Notes: generated by a model from the sequence alone, not told the origin. Positions 35,310 through 44,680 are shown, numbered from the stretch's first letter. The stretch: 64,000 bases of DNA from Eudoraea chungangensis (GCF_029360665.1 NZ_JARDUB010000006.1:124001-188000); one strand, 5' to 3'. Numbers and translations: made by a program.

Positions 35310-36872
35310 ATGTCTGAAGAACAAAAGAAGCTCTTAGAACAACAACTATGGAATATTGCCAATGAACTGCGTGGCAAAATGGATGCCGATGAATTTAGAG
35401 ATTATATTCTCGGATTTATATTCTACAAATACCTCTCTGAAAAACAATACTTATACGCTAATAGACTATTAGAAACGGAAGATACCAAAGACTATCTTTT
35501 TGTTACGGATGAGGATGATATAGATGCTATTAGAGAGGAATCTCTTTTAAAGTTAGGGTATTTCCTTAAACCGGATGAATTATTCAGCTCTATCGCTAAA
35601 AAGGGAAATGCAAATACTGAGAATGAAAGCAACTTCATCTTAGCGGATTTAGAAACAATTCTCAACGGTATTGAGCAAAGTACTATGGGTACTGAAAGTG
35701 AAGATGATTTCAACAAGCTCTTCGAAGATTTAGATCTCAACAGTACAAAGTTAGGACGAAGCACTGAAGCACGTAATAGTCTTATCGCCAAAGTCTTATT
35801 CCATTTAGATAAAATTGATTTTGCTTTAGATGATACTGACTCAGATGTCATTGGTGATGCTTATGAGTACCTTATTAAACAGTTTGCAAGTGGTGCGGGT
35901 AAAAAGTCAGGTGAGTTTTATACACCACAACAAGTCTCTAAAATCTTAGCTAAGATTGTTACAACTGGCAAAAAGCAATTGAAAAGTGTCTATGATCCTG
36001 CTTGTGGAAGTGGGTCTTTATTGTTAAGAGTTGCAAGAGAAGTTAAGGTTGATGATTTCTTTGGACAAGAATTAAACAGAACCACCTACAACTTATGCCG
36101 AATGAACATGATTTTGCATGATGTGCATTATCGTCACTTTGACATACGACAGGAAGACACATTAGAGCGTCCTCAGCATATTGATATGAGGTTTGAAGCA
36201 GTTGTTGCCAATCCACCATTTTCAGCCAAATGGAAAGGTAAAAACAACCCCTTAAATGAAAATGATGAACGATTCAGTCAATACGGAAGATTAGCGCCAA
36301 CAAGTAAAGCTGATTTTGCCTTTGTGCAACACATGATTTATCAATTAGCAGATAATGGCACTATGGCTGTTGTATTGCCTCATGGAGCTTTATTTAGAGG
36401 CTCTGCTGAAGGTACAATTCGAGAATATCTCATTAAAGAGTTAAATTATTTGGATGCGGTTATTGGTTTACCGGCTAATATCTTTTACGGCACAAGTATT
36501 CCTACCTGTATTATGGTTTTAAGTAAATGTAGAGTAAATGATGATAATATATTGTTTATAGATGCCTCACAGGAGTTTGAAAAGGATGGTAACAAAAACA
36601 AACTCGAAGATGAACATATTGATAGAATTATCAAAACCTACAGAGTGCGTTTCACAGATGACAAATACAGTTATGTAGCTACTTTAGACGAAATTGCTGA
36701 AAACGATTATAACCTCAACATTCCCCGTTATGTTGATACCTTTGAAGAAGAAGAAGCCATTGATTTAGATGAGGTTTCTATAGAATTAAAATCCATAGAA
36801 AATGAAATTTCTGAAATAGATTCCACTATAGCTGAGTATTGTAAACAACTTAATATTAAAACACTTTTTTGA
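35310..36872 (+). CDS. hsdM: Type I restriction-modification system, methyltransferase subunit HsdM
   Basis: 520 residues, full length. An N-terminal helical HsdM_N domain (1-160) precedes the N6-adenine methyltransferase fold with SAM motif DPACGSGSL (229-237) and catalytic NPPF (301-304). With HsdS it methylates adenines in a bipartite recognition site and protects the host. It is the first gene of an hsdM-hsdS-hsdR operon; hsdS begins one base after its stop codon. Confidence 0.96.
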   Translation: MSEEQKKLLEQQLWNIANELRGKMDADEFRDYILGFIFYKYLSEKQYLYANRLLETEDTKDYLFVTDEDDIDAIREESLLKLGYFLKPDELFSSIAKKGNANTENESNFILADLETILNGIEQSTMGTESEDDFNKLFEDLDLNSTKLGRSTEARNSLIAKVLFHLDKIDFALDDTDSDVIGDAYEYLIKQFASGAGKKSGEFYTPQQVSKILAKIVTTGKKQLKSVYDPACGSGSLLLRVAREVKVDDFFGQELNRTTYNLCRMNMILHDVHYRHFDIRQEDTLERPQHIDMRFEAVVANPPFSAKWKGKNNPLNENDERFSQYGRLAPTSKADFAFVQHMIYQLADNGTMAVVLPHGALFRGSAEGTIREYLIKELNYLDAVIGLPANIFYGTSIPTCIMVLSKCRVNDDNILFIDASQEFEKDGNKNKLEDEHIDRIIKTYRVRFTDDKYSYVATLDEIAENDYNLNIPRYVDTFEEEEAIDLDEVSIELKSIENEISEIDSTIAEYCKQLNIKTLF

Positions 36873-36873
36873 T

Positions 36874-38073
36874 ATGAAAGTTAACAATCATCCAAAATTA
36901 AGATTCACTGAGTTCAGTGACTCTTGGAAATCCAAGAAATTCAAAGAACTAACCAAAATAAACCAAGGACTACAAATCCCTATTTCAGATAGATATTTAG
37001 ATGAAGTTGATGATTCTTATTTCTACATAACAAATGAATTTCTAAAAGAAAATTCTGAAAAGAAATATTTTATAAAAAACCCACCTGAATCTGTCATTTG
37101 TGATGAATCAGATATTCTTATGACAAGGACAGGTAACACAGGAATGGTGGTCACAAATGTATCAGGAGCATTCCATAATAATTTTTTTAGAATAAGTTAT
37201 CCTGAATATATTGATAAGATATTTCTATATCAGTTTTTAAATCTTAACAACACCCAAAATCAAATTAAACGTTTAGCAGGAACTTCAACTATACCTGATT
37301 TAAATCACTCTGATTTCTACAGGATAAAAATGACTTATCCTGAGTTAAAAGAACAAAAAAAAATAGCCTCATTCCTGTCATCAGTTGATAAAAAAATAAA
37401 ATTACTTCAAGTAAAGAAAGACCTTTTAGAAGATTATAAAAAAGGTGTTATGCAACAAATCTTTAGTCAACAAATTAGATTTAAAGATGATGATGGAAAT
37501 GATTATCCGGATTGGGAAGAAAAGAAGTTGGCAGATATTACAAAATACTATGATGGTACTCATCAAACACCAAAATACGTTTCAGAAGGAATCGCATTTT
37601 ATAGTGTAGAACACGTAACTGCCAATCAATTTGAAAAAACAAAGTTTATTTCTGAAGAAGTGTTTGAAAAAGAAAATAAAAGAGTGAAGTTAGAGAAAGG
37701 TGATATATTAATGACACGTATTGGTAATATTGGTAAAGCAAAGTATATTGATTGGAATGTTAGAGCTTCATTTTATGTTAGTTTAGCTTTAATAAAACAA
37801 AATAGTTCTTTTTCAAGCAAATACCTTTCTCAATTTATTAATTCTACATTTTTTCAACGTGAACTTTGGAAAAGAACGATACATGTAGCTTTTCCGCAAA
37901 AAATAAATTTAGGTGAGATAGGAAATTGTATTGTTAGATTACCAAGTTTAAAAGAACAAAACCAAATTGCAGATTTCTTATCGGCAATTGATGCTAAAAT
38001 AAATTCAGTGAAAGCCCAATTAATTTATAATCAAAACTTTAAAAAAGGCTTGTTGCAACAAATGTTTGTCTAA
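36874..38073 (+). CDS. hsdS: Type I restriction-modification system, specificity subunit HsdS
   Basis: 399 residues with two target-recognition domains (about 10-155 and 210-355), each followed by a conserved helical spacer: LKEQKKIASFLSSVDKKI (about 158-175) and LKEQNQIADFLSAIDAKI near the C-terminus. Each domain reads one half of the bipartite site; the sequence recognised cannot be predicted by eye. The two spacers repeat the family pattern closely, so the protein is complete. No inverted second hsdS copy is nearby, so no phase-variable shuffling is expected. Confidence 0.94.
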   Translation: MKVNNHPKLRFTEFSDSWKSKKFKELTKINQGLQIPISDRYLDEVDDSYFYITNEFLKENSEKKYFIKNPPESVICDESDILMTRTGNTGMVVTNVSGAFHNNFFRISYPEYIDKIFLYQFLNLNNTQNQIKRLAGTSTIPDLNHSDFYRIKMTYPELKEQKKIASFLSSVDKKIKLLQVKKDLLEDYKKGVMQQIFSQQIRFKDDDGNDYPDWEEKKLADITKYYDGTHQTPKYVSEGIAFYSVEHVTANQFEKTKFISEEVFEKENKRVKLEKGDILMTRIGNIGKAKYIDWNVRASFYVSLALIKQNSSFSSKYLSQFINSTFFQRELWKRTIHVAFPQKINLGEIGNCIVRLPSLKEQNQIADFLSAIDAKINSVKAQLIYNQNFKKGLLQQMFV

Positions 38074-38086
38074 TTACATAAAATTA

Positions 38087-40924
38087 ATGACTAAACAACC
38101 GGAATACATATTAGAAGAAAATTTAGTGTCTCAGCTACAAGAATTGGGTTACTCAAAAGTGGTAATTAAAGATGAAGCAGACCTCATTGGCAATCTTAAA
38201 GCTCAACTCGAGAAACATAACAAAACATTCTACTCAGATAATGAGTTTAAGCAAATTCTAAATCAATTATCTAAGGGTAATATTTATGAAAAGGCTAAGA
38301 TTCTGCGTGATAGAATCACCTACAATAAAGACAATGGTAAAACCGGTTATGTAGAGTTAATTAACCAAATACATTGGTGTAAAAACCAATACCAAGTTAC
38401 CCATCAAATTACGATGGAAGGCAAATACAAAAACCGTTATGATGTGACCATATTAATAAACGGTTTGCCTTTGGTACAAATAGAACTTAAAAGACGTGGT
38501 TTAGAGCTTAAAGAAGCCTTCAATCAAACCAACAGATACGAGAGGCATTCCTTTAGTTCGGGCAAAGGTTTATTTCAGTTTATTCAATTGTTTGTCATTA
38601 GTAATGGTGTTAATACCAAATATTATGCTAACAACCCTGTCAAAGCACGTTCATTCAAACAAACGTTTTATTGGGCAGATGTAAATAATAAAATCATTAC
38701 ACAGCTCAGTGAGTTCTCTAAATTGTTCTTAGAGCCATGTCATTTATCCAAAATGATAACCAAGTATATTGTCTTAAATACCTCTAATACATTGATGGTT
38801 CTCAGACCATATCAGTATTATGCTACAGAAGCTATTGTAGAGCGTGTAAAGACAAGTAATAAGTTCGGGTATATTTGGCACACAACCGGTTCAGGAAAAA
38901 CACTAACGTCCTTTAAAACTGCTCAAATCCTTACCAATTTAGAAGATGTTCATAAAGTTGTTTTTGTTGTCGATAGAAAGGATTTAGACTACCAAACCAT
39001 AAAAGAGTTCAATAGTTTTAGTGAAGGCAGTATAGATGCCACAAATAATACCTCAGCATTAGTAAAACAGTTGTCAGATGATACTAAACTGATTGTAACC
39101 ACCATACAAAAGTTAAATACAGCCATCAGCAAACCAAAGCATTTTGCAAAAATGGAATATCTGCAAAAAGAGAAGGTAGTTTTCATTTTTGATGAATGTC
39201 ATAGAAGTCAGTTTGGTGAAACACATAATCGTATTAAAGCATTCTTTGGTAAGTCTCAGATGTTTGGGTTTACAGGAACACCAATATTTGCAGATAACTC
39301 AGTTAAAAATGCCTTAGGAAAACGCACCACCAAAGACCTATTTGAAGAGTGTCTGCATAAATATGTCATTACTGATGCCATTAGAGACAGGAATGTCTTA
39401 AAGTTCTCTATTGAGTACATGAACACCGTAAAACTCAAAGATGATGTTGTAGACATTAAGGTTGAAGATATAAATACCGCTGAGGTATTGGAAGCACCTG
39501 AGCGATTAGACAATAATGTAGATTTCATTATTGATAATCATAGCAGGAAAACGCATAATAAACGATTTACGTCCATTTTCTGTGTTCAGAATGTTAAGAC
39601 CCTAATTAAATACTATGATATTTTTAAAGAGAAAAAAGACAATGAAAATCACGATTTAAAAGTTGCCACAATTTTCTCATATCAGGCAAATCAATTAGAC
39701 GAAGACGCCAATGGATTTATCCCTGATGAAGATTATGAGGATTTTCTTTCAGAACCGGAATCCCTGTACGATACCAAGCATACAAGGGAACGCTTAGATG
39801 AGTTTATTGATGACTATAATAAGATGTTCAAAACCAATTATTCTTCTAATGAGTTTTACAGCTATTACAAGGATATTGGAAAGCGAGTTAAGAACAGACA
39901 GGTTGATGTTTTATTGGTGGTGAATATGTTCTTAACCGGTTTTGATAGCAAGTTATTGAATACTATCTATGTTGATAAGAACCTTAAATATCATGGTTTA
40001 ATACAAGCCTATTCACGTACCAACAGGATATTAGATGAGGTGAAATCTCAGGGTAATGTAGTTTGCTTTAGAAACTTAAAAGATGCCACAGATGAAGCCA
40101 TTACCCTATTCTCAAATAAAGAAGCCATTGAAGAGATAATTCTACAACCTTATGAAGATTATATTGAAGATTTCAATGAAGCTGTAGAACGAGTTAAAGC
40201 CATAACACCAACCTTTGAAAGTGTTAATGATTTAGTTTCGGAAGCTGAAGAATTAGAGTTTGTAAAAGCGTTCAGGGAACTCATGCGTGTTAAGAATGTA
40301 TTGAACACATTTACTGAGTTTAGTTATGATGACTTAGGTATGGATGAACAGACTTTTGAGAATTACAAAAGTAAGTACTTAGACCTTTATGAAACTATAA
40401 AGTCAGAAAGCCAAAAAGAGAAAGTATCTATACTTAATGACATAGATTTTGAATTGGAATTAATAAGGCGAGATGAGATTAATGTCACTTATATTCTTTC
40501 CTTATTGGCTAAACTATCAGATACTAAGAAACCACAGGAACAGGAAAAACAGAAGAAACAGATTTCCGACATATTAGAATCAGAAATTCAACTAAGAAGC
40601 AAAAAGGAACTTATTGAGAAATTCATTGAAGAGAATCTACCATTAGTTACCGACTCGGATTTAATTCCGGATGCCTTTGAAGACTTTTGGACTATTGAAA
40701 AGAAAAGTGCTATTGTTAATCTGAGTAAAGAGGAAAACTTAGATTTCAAAAAGTTAGTTGATTTAGTAAGCAACTATCTTTTCACAGAAAAAGAACCCTT
40801 AAGAGACGAGGTGATAAGCGTAATGAATGAAAGACCAAGTCTAAAAGAGAGAGCAAAATCATCAAATCGAATCATCACTAAAATAAATGACTTTATTGAG
40901 ACATTTATTAATGGGATGGGGTAA
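38087..40924 (+). CDS. hsdR: Type I restriction-modification system, restriction subunit HsdR
   Basis: 945 residues from the ATG at 38087, 13 nt after hsdS; an earlier TTG at 38066 would overlap hsdS. Nuclease domain with Asp119, Glu133 and Lys135 (RYDVTIL, QIELKRRG), then an SF2 translocase with Walker A TTGSGKT (266-272), DECH box (369-372) and FGFTGTP motif III (393-399), and a helical C-terminus. It translocates and cuts unmethylated DNA in the HsdR2M2S complex. All key residues are intact, so the system is probably active. Confidence 0.95.
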   Translation: MTKQPEYILEENLVSQLQELGYSKVVIKDEADLIGNLKAQLEKHNKTFYSDNEFKQILNQLSKGNIYEKAKILRDRITYNKDNGKTGYVELINQIHWCKNQYQVTHQITMEGKYKNRYDVTILINGLPLVQIELKRRGLELKEAFNQTNRYERHSFSSGKGLFQFIQLFVISNGVNTKYYANNPVKARSFKQTFYWADVNNKIITQLSEFSKLFLEPCHLSKMITKYIVLNTSNTLMVLRPYQYYATEAIVERVKTSNKFGYIWHTTGSGKTLTSFKTAQILTNLEDVHKVVFVVDRKDLDYQTIKEFNSFSEGSIDATNNTSALVKQLSDDTKLIVTTIQKLNTAISKPKHFAKMEYLQKEKVVFIFDECHRSQFGETHNRIKAFFGKSQMFGFTGTPIFADNSVKNALGKRTTKDLFEECLHKYVITDAIRDRNVLKFSIEYMNTVKLKDDVVDIKVEDINTAEVLEAPERLDNNVDFIIDNHSRKTHNKRFTSIFCVQNVKTLIKYYDIFKEKKDNENHDLKVATIFSYQANQLDEDANGFIPDEDYEDFLSEPESLYDTKHTRERLDEFIDDYNKMFKTNYSSNEFYSYYKDIGKRVKNRQVDVLLVVNMFLTGFDSKLLNTIYVDKNLKYHGLIQAYSRTNRILDEVKSQGNVVCFRNLKDATDEAITLFSNKEAIEEIILQPYEDYIEDFNEAVERVKAITPTFESVNDLVSEAEELEFVKAFRELMRVKNVLNTFTEFSYDDLGMDEQTFENYKSKYLDLYETIKSESQKEKVSILNDIDFELELIRRDEINVTYILSLLAKLSDTKKPQEQEKQKKQISDILESEIQLRSKKELIEKFIEENLPLVTDSDLIPDAFEDFWTIEKKSAIVNLSKEENLDFKKLVDLVSNYLFTEKEPLRDEVISVMNERPSLKERAKSSNRIITKINDFIETFINGMG

Positions 40925-40930
40925 TAAAAA

Positions 40931-42271
40931 ATGAAAACAAAAGACGAAATAATAAGTTACTTCAAAAGTGATAAATCTGATTGGTACACCATTAGTGACA
41001 ATGGAAAAAAGATTTGGGATAAAACTAAAGTGAGAGAGTTTTGGAAACTTATTCGACTGAATAAGATGGATGTTAAGGATTACAATTTTGACAATTTTGT
41101 GTTCCCGGAATTTGAAAGTCCAAATCCACCAACATCAGGAAATACAAAACCTACCCAATGTTTTTGGAGAGATATAAATTCCAAATGTTTTGAGAACAAA
41201 ACAACATTTAAAAGTGCAAAGTTCTTAGGTCGATCAGAATTTAAGAAGGTAATATTTGGGGGTAAAACCTATTTCAAAAATTCTACATTTGAGGAAAGAA
41301 CTACTTTTATAGATTCAGAATTTAAGGAGTTTGTATCCTTTTACAAAGCGAGATTTTCAGATAGTGTCTCTTACAGAGGGACTAATTTTGAGAGGTTGTC
41401 CTCATTTAGATCAGTAAAATTTAGAAAAGACATAGTATTCTTTTTTACAAGGTTTATCGGTGATGTAGAATTTGATAATGCGAAATTTGACGAAAAGTCT
41501 GTATTTCAAAAAATTGATTTCAATAGAAAAGCATCATTTTTTGAAATACGTGTTAGAAATAATCTTCTTTTTAAACTTATTAGGATTATCGATGATCAGT
41601 TCTTAGTCGAAAGTATTAGATTCGAAAAAAATGGTCTGACAACTTTTTGGGACTGTAATTTGAATAGAAATGTATTATTTAGATATGTCGATACTTTCAA
41701 GGTAGTATTTCATTTATCCAATATTAGTGAGACATAATTTTTTAACTGCAAATGGAATATTAAAGATAGAATTATACTGCAGGATGAAATATATTTTAAA
41801 CGTGATAATAATCCAAGCATTAAGGCATCCACAGAGAATTTATACCGACAGTTAAAAAAGAACTTTGACTCACAAAAAAATTGGGAACTATCAGGTTATG
41901 CTTATGTATCTGAAATGTCCATGAGAAAAGAAAGATTATGGATAGAGAATAAATTTTTGGAGTGGATAATATACAGCTTTTATCGATTTTTTGGAGGATA
42001 CACTCAGAATTTCAAAATTCCTTTAGGATTTTGGTTATTGTGTACATTACTAATTTTCCCAACATATTACTTCCTATTTGAGGGTGTATCACAGACATCT
42101 TATGGATATTATAAAATTGAAACTGTCAAAAATGCTTATGAAAAAAGTTTAACTAATGCCATACCCATATTAAAATCTAACTTAAATTTCAACAATTGGT
42201 GGATAAAGTCAATTCAAATATTTTTTAGTTCCTTATTTCTTACATTTTTTGTCTTGGCATTGAGAAAATGA
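40931..42271 (+). pseudogene. Pentapeptide-repeat membrane protein, split by one in-frame stop
   Basis: Two open frames, 40931-41737 (268 aa) and 41915-42271 (118 aa from its first ATG), lie in the same frame. The codons between them (41738-41914) are all sense, so a single TAA at 41735-41737 interrupts a 446-codon gene. The first part has Phe-rich pentapeptide-type repeats (about 65-190, phenylalanines spaced 5 and 6 apart). The part after the stop has a helical linker (NLYRQLKKNFDSQKNWELSG) and two to three transmembrane helices. Intact relatives would be membrane proteins of channel-like layout. It follows hsdR by 6 nt. The stop could be a real mutation or an assembly error. Confidence 0.8.
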
Positions 42272-42363
42272 TTTAAGCAATAGCTTTTAGAAAGACTAAT
42301 TATGTAAATATTGTATAGGAATGTGATTGATTACCGTAAAGAGATTTATTATTTAATTGAACA

Positions 42364-43476
42364 ATGATTCTAAAACATAGTGTTATTTTTTTGGATACAA
42401 ATGTTTTCCAAAGTCAAAATTTTACTACCGGTAGAAATTTAAATGACTTGTTGAAGATTTCTAATGAACAAGAAATCCAAATATGTATTGTAGATATTAC
42501 CTACAGGGAGTGCCTTAAAAGAATTGAATCTAACCTTACAAAATCTAAGACAGCTGTAAAAAAAATAATTGCTTCTTTAAATAAAGACTGTAATATTCTA
42601 AGGCAGTTAGATCATTATAAGCCATTTTTTGAAATTCCAAAAGTCGATGTTGGAGTGGAATATTCAAATATGAAAGAAATATTTGATGAATTTCTGAGTG
42701 ATTATAAGGTTGAAATTGTTAATTCTGACATTGCAAATCATGTTGAAGTTTTTGATCAATATTTTAATAAGGAAAAACCCTTCGGTTTGGGTCAAAAGAA
42801 AGACGAATTTCCTGATGCATTTATTATTAATACAATTGAACATTGGTGTAAGTTAAATAATGTTTCAACATTTGTAATTTCATCTGACAATGATATGATT
42901 GATTATAAATCAAAAAACTTTGATGTTATAGAGAGTTTAGGTGAAATGCTCCATCATTTTGCTACAGCAACCGAATTAAATGAGAGAGTCGATAACCTCT
43001 TAATGGATAATATTGGTGACCCACTCGAAGAATTAATAAGCCATTTAAAAATTAATACTGATGAAGTTACTTTATTACTATACCAAAGGTTGCTAACAGA
43101 TCCTTATTATGTTGGATTAGAATATGAACCGGGTGATGTAAAGGATACCCATGTGGACTCATTGATAATAACCTCAATTGAAGAAAACACAATTCAGGCT
43201 GAATTAAGAGTTAAAATTATAATTCAAATACCTTTTACTTATAATGATTTATCTCTTGCAAATTACGATAGTGAAGATGACAGATATTGGAATATCTACC
43301 ATGTCAGTGAGAATAGTATTTATGAGTTAGATTTAAGTCTAATGACGGAGTTTATTTATGAAATCGAAGGAGATGAGGTTTTGGAATTTAGCTTTGATTC
43401 AATTTACGACTATAGCCTAAATGATTTTGATAAAATTGAAGAAAACATTGATTCTGTATCTGAGTTTGAAGATTAA
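42364..43476 (+). CDS. PIN-domain nuclease (DUF4935-like)
   Basis: 370 residues. The N-terminal 190 residues form a PIN domain: Asp11 in FLDTNVF, Glu49 in YRECLKR, Asp147/Asp151 in KKDEFPDAF and Asp175/Asp177 in SSDNDMID supply the acidic metal site, the arrangement of DUF4935-type PINs. The remaining 180 residues are an acidic beta-rich domain of unknown fold. PIN enzymes cleave RNA with Mg2+ or Mn2+ and are common toxins. No classical antitoxin gene precedes it; instead an Ntn-hydrolase gene follows after 11 nt. Confidence 0.85.
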   Translation: MILKHSVIFLDTNVFQSQNFTTGRNLNDLLKISNEQEIQICIVDITYRECLKRIESNLTKSKTAVKKIIASLNKDCNILRQLDHYKPFFEIPKVDVGVEYSNMKEIFDEFLSDYKVEIVNSDIANHVEVFDQYFNKEKPFGLGQKKDEFPDAFIINTIEHWCKLNNVSTFVISSDNDMIDYKSKNFDVIESLGEMLHHFATATELNERVDNLLMDNIGDPLEELISHLKINTDEVTLLLYQRLLTDPYYVGLEYEPGDVKDTHVDSLIITSIEENTIQAELRVKIIIQIPFTYNDLSLANYDSEDDRYWNIYHVSENSIYELDLSLMTEFIYEIEGDEVLEFSFDSIYDYSLNDFDKIEENIDSVSEFED

Positions 43477-43487
43477 AATAGAAGTAA

Positions 43488-44570
43488 ATGACATTAATAA
43501 TTGGTTGTATAGCACCTGAGTTTGCCATTGTAGCGGGAGATACACAACTTTCTATCGGAGACTTAAACCGTGGTGATTTTGAAAGAAGAACTCAACTCAA
43601 AGTGATAAGACCATCAAAGGACTTCTTATTTGGGATTTTAGGAAGATGGAGTTATTATCATCCTAAGGACGATGGAAGTGCAGATAGATATGATGAAGAC
43701 AAAGTACTTTTTAGAAAAATTAGTTCTTTTGAAATAAAGGATAAACTTCAGTTTTTACAAAAATACACCTACTCCAAGGATAAATTAGACGCCACTTCAA
43801 TCTATGTGAAAGCAGATAATAAGCAATTTGAGATTGGAAGTGTCTCAACAACTGATAAAAATGATACCGATGAGCATCAATGCATCTCAACCATAATATT
43901 TGATGACTTACAACTCAAATTTAACGAGTGTTTTTATCAGGCTCAGGCAAATTTTGTTGAGACTACTATTCAAAGAATTAGAAATGAATATAAGTTATCT
44001 AATAGTTTAGAAGATTGCTTATTTCTTATTAATAACGTAATACTCGAAATTATATCACATGGTAGACATGTCAATGTAAAAGATAGTAATGGTGAAGAGG
44101 GAACTGTCTCTAACACAGTTGGTGGCTATTTAACTATTCAAATAATGAATCTTAAAGAATTAGGTAGACCTAACAATCTATCACTAATCTACAATTCAGA
44201 CTATAATTGTCTCTTAGATAAACTTACAAACCCATTCTCAAAATTAGTAGATACTACATTGAGCATACGTTACATTGATAATTTGGCTATGGTAGTTAAG
44301 TCGATTAATTCGCCTTTTCAAAAAAATATTTATGAGTCACTAAAAAGTCTAATCCATAAACAAATTGCCTTAATCATCGAAAAAAACATTATCGATAGAA
44401 ATAGTATGAATGAAATCATTAAGTTCATTAATACTAAGTATGATTTAAAAATAGATTTAATAAAGGTTGAAAAGCGAGTTGAAGACCAAAGTGAAATCAC
44501 CTTAGATCTTATAATAGATGATGGAAAAAGTGATTTAGTCGACACAAATTATCTGATAAGATTTTTCTGA
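43488..44570 (+). CDS. Proteasome-beta-like Ntn-hydrolase family protein
   Basis: 360 residues. Removal of Met1 would expose Thr at the N-terminus (MTLIIGCIAPEFAIVAGDTQ). Counting from that Thr, Asp is at position 17 (AGDT) and a Lys at 37 (TQLKV), followed by a small glycine-containing strand (FLFGILG). This is the Thr1-Asp17-Lys33 pattern and beta-sandwich start of T1-family proteasome subunits. The C-terminal half is unrelated to proteasome subunits and unassigned. It would be a self-contained, possibly protein-cleaving, cytoplasmic partner of the PIN protein encoded just upstream. It is the last gene of the island. Confidence 0.65.
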   Translation: MTLIIGCIAPEFAIVAGDTQLSIGDLNRGDFERRTQLKVIRPSKDFLFGILGRWSYYHPKDDGSADRYDEDKVLFRKISSFEIKDKLQFLQKYTYSKDKLDATSIYVKADNKQFEIGSVSTTDKNDTDEHQCISTIIFDDLQLKFNECFYQAQANFVETTIQRIRNEYKLSNSLEDCLFLINNVILEIISHGRHVNVKDSNGEEGTVSNTVGGYLTIQIMNLKELGRPNNLSLIYNSDYNCLLDKLTNPFSKLVDTTLSIRYIDNLAMVVKSINSPFQKNIYESLKSLIHKQIALIIEKNIIDRNSMNEIIKFINTKYDLKIDLIKVEKRVEDQSEITLDLIIDDGKSDLVDTNYLIRFF

Positions 44571-44594
44571 AAATAGGGTTAAATCGAAGTGCTT

Positions 44595-44615
44595 TGTCAA
44601 CGATACTGTCAACCA
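44595..44615 (+). repeat. Right double TGTCAAC motif (putative integrase arm site)
   Basis: TGTCAACGATACTGTCAACC, identical to the left-end motif except one base, same orientation and same 12-bp period, 43 bp inside the right core. Confidence 0.65.
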
Positions 44616-44657
44616 AAAAAATAATCCCTTTAAAATCAAATGATTAAAAAGGGATTT
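44613..44657 (-). terminator. Island-borne terminator for tRNA-Ser
   Basis: On the minus strand AATCCCTTT (44656-44648) pairs with AAAGGGATT (44631-44623), followed by ATTTTTTT. It begins right after the tRNA 3' end and replaces the original terminator left at 30566-30597. Confidence 0.8.
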
Positions 44658-44680
44658 GCGGAGGAAGAGGGATTCGAACC
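44658..44680 (+). repeat. Right att copy, overlapping the tRNA-Ser 3' end
   Basis: GCGGAGGAAGAGGG plus ATTCGAACC, the T-arm and acceptor end of tRNA-Ser read on the plus strand; partner of 30605-30627. Confidence 0.85.

Larger units (their letters stand above)
30605..44658. mobile_element. Integrative genomic island in tRNA-Ser(UGA)
   Basis: Boundaries are a 23-bp imperfect direct repeat: 30605-30627 and 44658-44680 (21 of 23 identical, first 14 identical), the right one being the 3' end of an intact tRNA-Ser. Inside both ends lies a double TGTCAAC motif. The cargo includes a tyrosine recombinase, HTH protein, HUH Rep and a type I restriction-modification system; coding sequence is visibly more AT-rich than the flanks. 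No conjugation or relaxase genes other than Rep are seen, so it is an integrative, perhaps mobilizable, element rather than a self-transmissible ICE. Confidence 0.88.

Noticed and set aside
36874-38073. Phase-variable hsdS recombination
   Set aside because: No second specificity gene or inverted repeats with a local invertase were seen; the integrase belongs to the island ends.
41735-41914. Programmed readthrough or a separate short gene in the pentapeptide-protein locus
   Set aside because: A single TAA in an otherwise open frame is more simply a nonsense mutation; no readthrough signal is evident.
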